A stretch of 64,000 bases of DNA. Source: Lachnospiraceae oral taxon 107 str. F0167. GTDB lineage: Bacteria > Bacillota > Clostridia > Lachnospirales > Lachnospiraceae. Where the stretch lies: assembly GCA_000209465.1 (NCBI GenBank), contig GL890586.1, positions 75,058 through 139,057 on the forward strand. The letters run 5' to 3'. The notes under the pieces were generated by a model. That model was not told the origin of the DNA. It was given only the letters and a program-made list of their open reading frames with translations, and made no database searches. Numbering within the stretch: position 1 is the stretch's first letter; every line of letters begins with the position of its first letter. A program made the translations under genes and the position numbers. Of this stretch, positions 44,439 to 52,337 are shown one piece after another.

Positions 44439-45812
44439 ATGAAAACGGTTGCTTTTCATACATTAGGCTGTAAGGTAAATACATATGAAACCGAGGCTAT
44501 GCAGCAGCTGATGGAGAACGCAGGATATAAATGCGTTGAGTTTGGTGAAAGAGCAGATGTTTATATAATCAATACTTGTTCGGTAACAAATATCGCAGAC
44601 AGAAAATCAAGACAGATGTTGCACAGAGCCAGAAAAATGAATGAGGATGCTATAGTGGTGGCGGCAGGATGCTATGTGGAGTCTGCAAAAAATAAGATAG
44701 ATGAAGATTTAAGTATTGATATAATAGTCGGAAATAATAATAAAAATGAAATAGTAAATATAATAAATGAGTTTTTACAAAATAAAAGTGAAAATAAATT
44801 TATTATTGATATAAATAAAGAAACCGAATATGAAGAATTTCATATAAGAAAAATAAATGATCATACCAGAGCATTTATAAAGGTGCAAGACGGATGCAAT
44901 CAATTCTGTTCATACTGTATTATTCCTTTTACAAGAGGCAGAGTAAGAAGCAGGAAGATGGAAAATATAATGGAAGAGGTAAGAAATCTTGCGGCTTCAG
45001 GATATAAGGAGATAGTTCTTACAGGAATACATCTCTCATCCTATGGTTTGGATTTTTTGGATGAATCCTATAATAAAAGGATGGAAAAGCTTACAAATAC
45101 CTGTGAGAGTGATGAGGAATTTGTCACAAAAAACGATCTTCTTTGTTTAATAGAAAATATAGCAGGTATAGACGGAGTGGAGAGGGTTCGTATAGGTTCG
45201 CTTGAACCAAGAATTATAAAGGAAAACTTTATTAAAAGCTTAAGTAAAATAGAGAAGTTTTGTCCGCATTTTCATCTGAGTTTGCAGAGCGGATGTGATA
45301 AAACATTAAAGAGTATGAACAGAAAATATACTGCGGATGAATTCTTTGAGGGAGTGAAGCTTATCAGAAAATACTTTGATTCACCGGCTGTTACCACAGA
45401 TATTATTGTAGGTTTCCCCGGAGAAACAAAGAAGGATTTTGAAGAGAGCAAAAAGTTTGTAGAAAAGGTAAAATTTTATGAAACCCATATTTTCCCTTAT
45501 TCCATAAGAGAGGGAACTAAGGCTGCAAATATGCCTCAGGTGGACGGAAATGAAAAGGTAAAGCGGGCAAATATTTTAAATGAAATAAATATAAACAATC
45601 AAAAAGAGTTTAAAAGTTCAAGAATCGGCAAGGAAGATGAGTTGCTTTGTGAGGAGATATTTATAAAAGACGGTGTTGAATATTTCACAGGTTACACAAA
45701 GGAGTATATAAAGGTCGCTGTTTTAAACAGTGATTACAGTACCAATGATATAATAAGAGGCAGGATAACAGGATTTTTGACAGATGAAATATTATTGCTG
45801 GAAAACAGCTGA
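44439..45812 (+). CDS. mtaB: tRNA t6A37 methylthiotransferase
   Basis: 457 residues. N-terminal MTTase domain (FHTLGCKVNTYETEAM, INTCSVTNIADRKSRQ, AAGCYVE), radical SAM motif DGCNQFCSYCIIPFTRGRVR, and a C-terminal TRAM domain. It converts t6A to ms2t6A at tRNA position 37 using two Fe-S clusters. Confidence 0.93.
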   Translation: MKTVAFHTLGCKVNTYETEAMQQLMENAGYKCVEFGERADVYIINTCSVTNIADRKSRQMLHRARKMNEDAIVVAAGCYVESAKNKIDEDLSIDIIVGNNNKNEIVNIINEFLQNKSENKFIIDINKETEYEEFHIRKINDHTRAFIKVQDGCNQFCSYCIIPFTRGRVRSRKMENIMEEVRNLAASGYKEIVLTGIHLSSYGLDFLDESYNKRMEKLTNTCESDEEFVTKNDLLCLIENIAGIDGVERVRIGSLEPRIIKENFIKSLSKIEKFCPHFHLSLQSGCDKTLKSMNRKYTADEFFEGVKLIRKYFDSPAVTTDIIVGFPGETKKDFEESKKFVEKVKFYETHIFPYSIREGTKAANMPQVDGNEKVKRANILNEININNQKEFKSSRIGKEDELLCEEIFIKDGVEYFTGYTKEYIKVAVLNSDYSTNDIIRGRITGFLTDEILLLENS

Positions 45813-45917
45813 TTTTATAGGAACTTAGGAGAGATAAATTTATAATATAAAAATAATATTGCAATATGACCTTAAATCGTATAAAATTAAGTTTATTAGA
45901 AAAGGAAGCGTGATGAT

Positions 45918-46175
45918 ATGGATGTTCAAAATACACAATATTTTAGGGCAGTACAAGAAAATAAGATGGATGTAAATGAAGTATTGAAGCTTGTGTATGA
46001 AGCTTTGACAGAAAAGGGATATAATCCGTTGAATCAGATAGTTGGCTATGTGATGTCAGGAGATCCGACATATATCACGAGCCATAAGAGTGCAAGAAGT
46101 CTTATCATGAAGGTAGAGCGTGATGAGATAGTTGAAGAGTTGTTAAAAACCTATATTGACAAGAATTTCAGTTAA
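45918..46175 (+). CDS. ireB: IreB family regulatory protein (UPF0297)
   Basis: 85 residues; [20 protein letters not shown] and [19 protein letters not shown] are typical of IreB. IreB is a substrate of the PASTA kinase IreK in Enterococcus. It starts the conserved block ireB-ruvX-yrzB. Confidence 0.9.
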   Translation: MDVQNTQYFRAVQENKMDVNEVLKLVYEALTEKGYNPLNQIVGYVMSGDPTYITSHKSARSLIMKVERDEIVEELLKTYIDKNFS

Positions 46176-46329
46176 ACTTTTTTAAGATATTATCTTAACA
46201 AGCCGCGTGATGGACCTTCTGAGGCTGGGTCATACAATAAAACATATTTAGCAGTATGGGATAAAATGTATGAGGAAGTTTGCTTGACGGTGGACTTCTT
46301 TTTACAGTATTGAAAGTTTAGAGGTGAAT

Positions 46330-46761
46330 TTGAAAGAAAGAATCATGGGACTTGATTATGGTTCAAAGACTATAGGTGTTGCTATAAGTGATGCTTTGGG
46401 ACTTACAGCACAGCCTCTTGAGACCATTGAGAGAAGTGGAGAAAACAAGCTTAGAAGATCTTTGGCAAGAATTGCCGAGATAGTAAGAGAAAAGGATATT
46501 AAAAAGATAGTGGTGGGGCTTCCTATAAATATGGACGGAAGAAGCGGAGAGAGAGCCGCTCTTACTTTGGAATTTGTAGAAAAGCTTAAATTAAGAGTGG
46601 ATATACCCATTGTGATGCAGGATGAGAGACTTACAACAGTGGAAGCGGATGAGATACTTGATGAATCGGGAGTAAAAAAGCAGGATAGAAAACAGTTTAT
46701 AGACCAAATAGCAGCAGGTATTATTTTAAAAGAATATATGGAGAAGGAAAATGGAAAATAA
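46330..46761 (+). CDS. ruvX: Holliday junction resolvase-like RuvX/YqgF
   Basis: About 143 residues, RNase H fold: IMGLDYGSKTIGVAISD, IVVGLPINMDGRSGERA, QDERLTTVEAD. TTG chosen as start because GAGG precedes it and the N-terminus then matches the family; GTG two codons upstream and ATG five codons downstream are alternatives. Known to process the 16S rRNA 5' end in Escherichia coli. Overlaps the next gene. Confidence 0.9.
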   Translation: MKERIMGLDYGSKTIGVAISDALGLTAQPLETIERSGENKLRRSLARIAEIVREKDIKKIVVGLPINMDGRSGERAALTLEFVEKLKLRVDIPIVMQDERLTTVEADEILDESGVKKQDRKQFIDQIAAGIILKEYMEKENGK

Positions 46762-47023
46762 CAATATATCTTTCTTATCGGAGGATGGAGAAAATATTGA
46801 ATTAAATATAATTGAAGAAACCAAGTTAAACGGAGTCAGTTATATACTTGTAACAGACAGCATCGAAGATGAGAATGGCGAATGCTATATTATGAAGGAT
46901 ATTTCCGCCAAGGAGGATGAAGAGGCGAATTTTATCTTTGTAGAGGACGACAAAGAGCTCAATGCGGTATTTGAAATATTTGAAAAGATGATGAATGGTG
47001 AAGATGTAGAAATCACAAGATGA
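46751..47023 (+). CDS. yrzB: DUF1292 family protein (YrzB)
   Basis: 90 residues, highly acidic. ISFLSEDGENIELNIIEETK and YILVTDSIEDENGECYIM fit DUF1292. It follows ruvX as in Bacillus, overlapping by 11 bases. Function unknown. Confidence 0.85.
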   Translation: MENNNISFLSEDGENIELNIIEETKLNGVSYILVTDSIEDENGECYIMKDISAKEDEEANFIFVEDDKELNAVFEIFEKMMNGEDVEITR

Positions 47024-47063
47024 TCTATATGTGAATATATTTAAGATTGGAAAGGAATAAGAT

Positions 47064-49178
47064 TTGAACGAGAACGAAAAAAATCCGTTGCTGAATATGC
47101 AAAGGATAAGACAGGAAAGCAAGGAACTTATTGAAGCCGGTGCAAATGAACTGAGTGATATTGTTCCGGAAAAGAAAGTAAAAAAAGAAAAAACGGTAAA
47201 TGCAAGATTAAAGCATGAACAGGGTAATAAAAAGACTACAGGGCAGAAAAAAAGTACCGCTAAGGAAAAGAGCGTTGAAGCTGGTACAAAAGCTGTAGAA
47301 GAGAGTAAAGCGGCTGATACTAAGACAGTAAAAAAGACAGCTGCAAAAAAAACAAAAGTTTCGGATACAAAAAAGGAAACTTTAGAAACAAAGGCTGAGG
47401 CTGAAACAAAAAAGACAAAGGCAAGATATGTAGGACCGGCAGACAAGAATGTACCGTCTTTGGCAGAGCAGGTATCAAGTATTCTCATGGAGAATAAAAA
47501 GAAAAGAGGCAGAACCAAGAAGGCGGCTAAAAAGGTGAAAATCATACCGCTGGGTGGACTTGAGCAGATAGGTATGAATATCACGGCATTTGAATATGAT
47601 GACAGCATAATAGTTGTGGACTGCGGATTGGCATTCCCGAGTGATGACATGCTTGGAATTGATTTGGTAATTCCCGATATCACATATTTGAAGGACAATT
47701 ATCTTAAGGTAAAGGGATTTTGTATAACACATGGTCATGAGGACCATATAGGTGCACTGCCTTATATTTTAAAACAGCTGAATGTACCTGTGTACGGCAC
47801 AAGACTTACCTGTGCGCTTATTGAAAAGAAATTAAAGGAACATCAGATAGAAGACAGTGCAAAGCTTAATATAGTAAAATATGGAGATAATGTAAGTCTG
47901 GGAGATTTTAAGGTTGAGTTTGTAAAGACCAATCACTCTATTGCGGATGCGGCATCTTTAGCTATATTTACACCGGCAGGTACTATATTCCATACCGGAG
48001 ATTTTAAGGTGGACTATACACCTGTATTCGGAGATCCGGCGGACCTTGGAAGGATGGCTGAAATAGGTAAGGCAGGTTGTCTTGCAATGCTCTCAGACTC
48101 CACAAATGCCACAAGACCGGGCTTTACCATGTCTGAAAAGACTGTAGGAAAGACATTTGATCTTATATTTGCGGAGCATAGAGACAGTAGAATTATAGTT
48201 GCCACTTTTGCCTCAAATGTGGACAGAGTGCAACAAATAATAAATACCGCATATAAATATGACAGGAAAGTGGTAGTGGAAGGCAGAAGTATGGTAAATG
48301 TTATCGGAACTGCCGCAGACCTGGGATATATTGATATTCCTGAGGGTACACTTATAGATATTGACCATTTAAAGGATTATCCTCTTGAAAAGACTGTTAT
48401 TATCACCACAGGAAGTCAGGGAGAGTCAATGGCTGCCCTTTCAAGAATGGCTTCATCCATACATAGAAAAGTGGAGATAGTGCCGGAAGATGTTATAATA
48501 ATGAGTTCAACACCGATACCGGGAAATGAGAAGGCGGTTTCAAAGGTTATAAATGAGCTGTCTATGAAGGGTGCTGAGGTAATCTTTCAGGATACCCATG
48601 TATCCGGTCACGCTTGTCAGGAAGAAATAAAGCTTATGTATTCACTTTTAAAGCCGAAATTTGCACTTCCTGTGCATGGAGAGTACAGACATTTGATGGC
48701 AGGAAAGGGGCTTGCTGAGGCTGTAGGCATACCGAGTGAAAATGTACTTATAATGTCAAGCGGTGATGTGGTGGAACTTAGTGAGGATTCCTGTAAGATA
48801 ACAGGTCATGTTGAAGCCGGAGGAGTGTTTGTAGACGGTCTCGGTGTAGGTGATGTAGGAAACATAGTGCTTCGTGACAGACAGAGTTTGTCACAAAATG
48901 GTATAATAATAGTGGCAATGAGCCTTGAACATGGAACCAACAGACTTCTTTCAGGTCCGGATATAGTATCCAGAGGATTTGTATATGTAAGAGAGTCCAC
49001 GGATTTGATGAATGAAGCGAGTGCGGTCGTGAGAGAGGCTGTTGCGGATTGTCTTCATGCAAGAATCACAGACTGGTCAAAAATAAAGAATGTTGTAAGA
49101 GATTCTTTGAGCGAGTTTTTGTGGAAGAGGATGAAGAGAAATCCTGTGATATTGCCGATAATAATGGAGATACATTGA
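47064..49178 (+). CDS. rnj: Ribonuclease J with long Lys-rich N-terminal extension
   Basis: 704 residues, TTG start after AAAGGA. The first 155 residues are rich in Lys, Ala, Thr and Glu and probably disordered. The catalytic core begins VKIIPLGGLEQIGMNI. It has the zinc motif THGHEDHIGALPY, FHTGDFKVDYTP, the beta-CASP domain, and HVSGHACQEEIKLM. RNase J is a 5'-3' exo- and endonuclease in mRNA turnover. Typical length is about 555, so the extension is the unusual part. Confidence 0.92.
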   Translation: MNENEKNPLLNMQRIRQESKELIEAGANELSDIVPEKKVKKEKTVNARLKHEQGNKKTTGQKKSTAKEKSVEAGTKAVEESKAADTKTVKKTAAKKTKVSDTKKETLETKAEAETKKTKARYVGPADKNVPSLAEQVSSILMENKKKRGRTKKAAKKVKIIPLGGLEQIGMNITAFEYDDSIIVVDCGLAFPSDDMLGIDLVIPDITYLKDNYLKVKGFCITHGHEDHIGALPYILKQLNVPVYGTRLTCALIEKKLKEHQIEDSAKLNIVKYGDNVSLGDFKVEFVKTNHSIADAASLAIFTPAGTIFHTGDFKVDYTPVFGDPADLGRMAEIGKAGCLAMLSDSTNATRPGFTMSEKTVGKTFDLIFAEHRDSRIIVATFASNVDRVQQIINTAYKYDRKVVVEGRSMVNVIGTAADLGYIDIPEGTLIDIDHLKDYPLEKTVIITTGSQGESMAALSRMASSIHRKVEIVPEDVIIMSSTPIPGNEKAVSKVINELSMKGAEVIFQDTHVSGHACQEEIKLMYSLLKPKFALPVHGEYRHLMAGKGLAEAVGIPSENVLIMSSGDVVELSEDSCKITGHVEAGGVFVDGLGVGDVGNIVLRDRQSLSQNGIIIVAMSLEHGTNRLLSGPDIVSRGFVYVRESTDLMNEASAVVREAVADCLHARITDWSKIKNVVRDSLSEFLWKRMKRNPVILPIIMEIH

Positions 49179-49181
49179 TAA

Positions 49182-49580
49182 ATGAGCAAAGAAACTACAT
49201 CAAATAAAACCAAAAAGAGAGTTGCTTCTTTTTTTGGAAGAATAGTGGTATATATTCTGGTGCTTGTATTGATTGCCGGTATACCTTTTGCTTATAAATT
49301 CGGGCATAGTGTATTCTATGCTTCGAGTGTCGATTCACCTCCGGGAAGAAATATACAGGTGAATGTAGCAGAGGGAATGAGTTTTGATAAATTGGCAGAC
49401 ACTCTATATGATAAGGGTGTTATAGAAAATAAATTTTCATTTGAAATACAGGCAAGATTTTTTGATATCAGAATGCATACAGGTGAATATACCTTTAATA
49501 CCTCACAAACATCCAGAGAGATACTGGAAATGATTGATGAAGGTGTTTTGGAGAAGAATATAAATGATAACAAATCCTAA
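49182..49580 (+). CDS. Truncated MltG-like protein (N-terminal part only)
   Basis: 132 residues. Cytoplasmic Lys-rich start, one membrane helix, then VNVAEGMSFDKLADTLYDKG and RMHTGEYTFNTSQTSREIL, the LysM-like N-terminal domain of MltG. The catalytic domain with its glutamate is absent and no remnant lies downstream, because trmR overlaps the end. In Bacillus the same position holds full-length yrrL/mltG. It may be a regulatory or wall-binding remnant. Confidence 0.75.
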   Translation: MSKETTSNKTKKRVASFFGRIVVYILVLVLIAGIPFAYKFGHSVFYASSVDSPPGRNIQVNVAEGMSFDKLADTLYDKGVIENKFSFEIQARFFDIRMHTGEYTFNTSQTSREILEMIDEGVLEKNINDNKS

Positions 49581-50211
49581 GATTTTGGAATATCTGGATA
49601 TTATTTCTCCGGTGAATTCAGAGCCTGTAGAAAAAGTAAGAGAAAAAGCGAGGGAAAATTATATCCCGATTATAAAAAGAGATACCGAAAATCTTTTAAA
49701 ATTTGTTTTAAAAATGCAAAAGCCGGAGTCTATTTTAGAGATTGGCTGCGCTACAGGGTATTCAGCTATAGTTATGCTGGAAAATTCCGATGCGAATATA
49801 GTAACTATTGAAAAAATGCCTGAGAGAGTGGAAGAAGCTGTAAAAAATATTAAATATACCAATCTTACAAACAGAGCTAAAGTACTTGAGGGAGATGCAG
49901 GGGATATCCTTGAGAAACTGGTAAAAGAAAATGAAAAGTTTGATTTCATTTTTATGGATGCAGCCAAAGCACAGTATATTAACTGGCTGCCGACGGTAAA
50001 GGCTCTTTTGAAAGATAATGGAATGATTTTCTCAGATAATTGTTTGCAGGAGGGAGACTTATTAGAGTCTTCCTTTGCAATAAGAAAAAGAGATAAGACT
50101 ATACATAAGAGAATGAGAGAATATATTTATCTTCTTTTACATGATGAGACATTGGAATCATGGATATTTTCAATAGGAGATGGAGTTTTACTCAGCAAAA
50201 ACAGGAGGTAA
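49564..50211 (+). CDS. trmR: tRNA 5-hydroxyuridine O-methyltransferase (TrmR-like)
   Basis: 215 residues, class I O-methyltransferase: ILEIGCATGYSAIVML, IVTIEKMPERVEEA, FDFIFMDAAKAQYINWL and the metal-binding FSDNCLQEG. Its place before the U32 peptidase gene matches Bacillus yrrM (trmR), which methylates ho5U34 in tRNA. It overlaps the previous gene by 17 bases. Confidence 0.85.
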   Translation: MITNPKILEYLDIISPVNSEPVEKVREKARENYIPIIKRDTENLLKFVLKMQKPESILEIGCATGYSAIVMLENSDANIVTIEKMPERVEEAVKNIKYTNLTNRAKVLEGDAGDILEKLVKENEKFDFIFMDAAKAQYINWLPTVKALLKDNGMIFSDNCLQEGDLLESSFAIRKRDKTIHKRMREYIYLLLHDETLESWIFSIGDGVLLSKNRR

Positions 50212-50213
50212 GC

Positions 50214-51452
50214 TTGAGAAGTTTGGAACTTTTGATACCCGCAGGCAATCTTGAAAACCTTAAGGTGGCAATAGATTACGGTGCAGATGCGGTATATATA
50301 GGAGGTGAGTTTTTCAGCCTTAGAGCAAAGGCAAAAAACTTTAGTAAAGAGGATATGAAAGCCGGCATAGATTATGCTCATAAAAGAGGGAAAAAGGTCT
50401 ATGTGACGGCAAATATTCTGGGACATAATGAGGATTTGGAAGCGGCAAGAGGTTATTTTGAGGAGCTTAAAAAAATAGGTCCGGATGCTTTGATAATATC
50501 GGATCCCGGTATATTTACCATAGCAAAGGAAGTATGGCCGGAGGTGGAGATTCATATTTCCACACAGGCAAATAATACAAATTACGGAACATATCTTTTT
50601 TGGTGGAAGCTTGGAGCATCAAGAGTGGTTACAGCCAGAGAGCTTTCACTTGAGGAGATAAAAAAGATCAGAGAAAATATTCCTGAAGAGATGGAGATAG
50701 AAACATTTGTACATGGAGCTATGTGTATGTCATATTCGGGAAGATGCTTATTAAGCAATTTCTTTACAGGAAAGGATGCCAATAAGGGTGAATGTACTCA
50801 TTCATGCAGATGGAAGTATTCTGTAGTGGAGGAGAAAAGACCTGGAGAGTATATGCCTGTATATGAAAATGAAAGAGGTACATATATCTTTAATTCCAAA
50901 GATTTATGTATGATTGAATATATTCCCGAACTCATAGAAGCGGGCATCGACAGCTTTAAAATAGAGGGAAGGATGAAGACGGCGCTGTATGTGGCAACCG
51001 TTGCAAGAACATATAGAAAGGCGATAGATGATTATTTAAAATCACCTGAGACTTTTAAAGAAAATCTGGAATGGTATAAATCAGAGATAGGAAAATGCAC
51101 TTACAGAGAGTTTACCACAGGATTTTTCTTCGGTAAGCCGGATAGTGATACACAAATCTATGACAGCAATACCTATGTTAAAAATTATATATACATAGGC
51201 ACCGTTAATGAAGTGGACGAAAAAGGAAGGGCGGTATTTAATCAAAAAAACAGATTCTTTGTAGGAGATAATATAGAGGTTATGAAAAAAAACGGTGAAA
51301 ATATATCTCTATATGTAGAATACATTGAGGATGAAAATGAAGAAAAGATGGATAATGCCCCGCATCCTATGCAACTTTTGAAAGTGACATTTGATAAACA
51401 GGTAGCAGAAGAAGGAGATATATTAAGAGTTTATAATCCCGAAAGAGAATAA
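50214..51452 (+). CDS. trhP: U32 peptidase family tRNA hydroxylation protein
   Basis: About 412 residues from a TTG placed five bases after AGGAGG. LELLIPAGNLENLKVAIDYG, GADAVYIGGEFFSLRA, and the U32 signature region ETFVHGAMCMSYSGRCLLSN with GECTHSCRWKY cysteines. TrhP-type proteins hydroxylate U34 of tRNA, producing the TrmR substrate. Bacillus has two such genes (yrrN, yrrO); only the long form is here. Confidence 0.88.
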   Translation: MRSLELLIPAGNLENLKVAIDYGADAVYIGGEFFSLRAKAKNFSKEDMKAGIDYAHKRGKKVYVTANILGHNEDLEAARGYFEELKKIGPDALIISDPGIFTIAKEVWPEVEIHISTQANNTNYGTYLFWWKLGASRVVTARELSLEEIKKIRENIPEEMEIETFVHGAMCMSYSGRCLLSNFFTGKDANKGECTHSCRWKYSVVEEKRPGEYMPVYENERGTYIFNSKDLCMIEYIPELIEAGIDSFKIEGRMKTALYVATVARTYRKAIDDYLKSPETFKENLEWYKSEIGKCTYREFTTGFFFGKPDSDTQIYDSNTYVKNYIYIGTVNEVDEKGRAVFNQKNRFFVGDNIEVMKKNGENISLYVEYIEDENEEKMDNAPHPMQLLKVTFDKQVAEEGDILRVYNPERE

Positions 51453-51462
51453 TGGAGGTATA

Positions 51463-52269
51463 ATGATTGCATTTATACTTAGTGTATTATGTGGGTTATA
51501 TGGAACAGCGGTTATTATTATGACAGGCTTTTTGGAATTGCAAAATTACATATGGTATGTGTTTGCATTTGTATTTTTTGCCCTGGGTAAACTTATCAAA
51601 TTTTATCTAAATAAGAGAATTCCATTGTGGTCTGTGGTATCTGTCTATACTTTGGCGACTCTTGGAGTTCTTATTTTTATTATAACATCAATAGTAATAG
51701 CTCTGTCATTGCCAAAGGAGGATGAGAGCGGACTGGACTTTTTGATTGTGTTGGGCTCAAAGCCGGATATGGAAAATGAGGGAAGCCAGGCAAAATACCG
51801 ACTGGATAAGGCTATAGATTATATTGATAAAAACCCCGATACAACTATTATAATAAGTGGGGGACTTAGAAAAGAAGAAATAATTGAATCATTGGAAATG
51901 GCGGATTATCTAATAGAAAGAGGTGTAGATGCGAACAATATCCTGGTGGAAACGGAGTCGCATAATACCAGAGAAAATCTGATATATTCCAAGGCTTTGA
52001 TAGATAAATATAATGTGGATATGAAAAGGAATGCCGACATTACAATTGTAAATGATGTAAGGTCAGTTCTTGAGGTGGAGGACAGACCTCAGACAATAGG
52101 TATTTTGACAAATGATTTTCATATTTTCAGAGCAATGCATGTAGCAAAGAAACTGGGTTATACACAGGTTTTCCCTATCAGGGCAGGTTCCAATAATATT
52201 TTATACTTACATATGTTGGTCAGAGAAACATTTGCGATTTTAAAGTACAAGTTTTTAGGTTATATGTAG
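51463..52269 (+). CDS. YdcF/SanA-like DUF218 membrane protein
   Basis: 268 residues. Three or four N-terminal membrane segments precede a DUF218 domain: FLIVLGSKP, AKYRLDKAIDYIDKNPDT, IIISGG, and NTRENLIYSKALI. The family includes ElyC and SanA, linked to envelope integrity in Gram-negatives; the biochemical role here is unknown. It starts ten bases after trhP. Confidence 0.8.
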   Translation: MIAFILSVLCGLYGTAVIIMTGFLELQNYIWYVFAFVFFALGKLIKFYLNKRIPLWSVVSVYTLATLGVLIFIITSIVIALSLPKEDESGLDFLIVLGSKPDMENEGSQAKYRLDKAIDYIDKNPDTTIIISGGLRKEEIIESLEMADYLIERGVDANNILVETESHNTRENLIYSKALIDKYNVDMKRNADITIVNDVRSVLEVEDRPQTIGILTNDFHIFRAMHVAKKLGYTQVFPIRAGSNNILYLHMLVRETFAILKYKFLGYM

Positions 52270-52337
52270 CATTTATAGGATTCTCACAAAGGAGGTCCTA
52301 TATAAAGGTGGATATAATCATATTTAGGAGGAAAATA

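Noticed and set aside
46826-47698. 290-codon minus-strand frame opposite yrzB and RNase J
   Set aside because: Low-complexity Phe/Ser/Val sequence mirrors the Lys/Ala-rich RNase J extension; no start signal.
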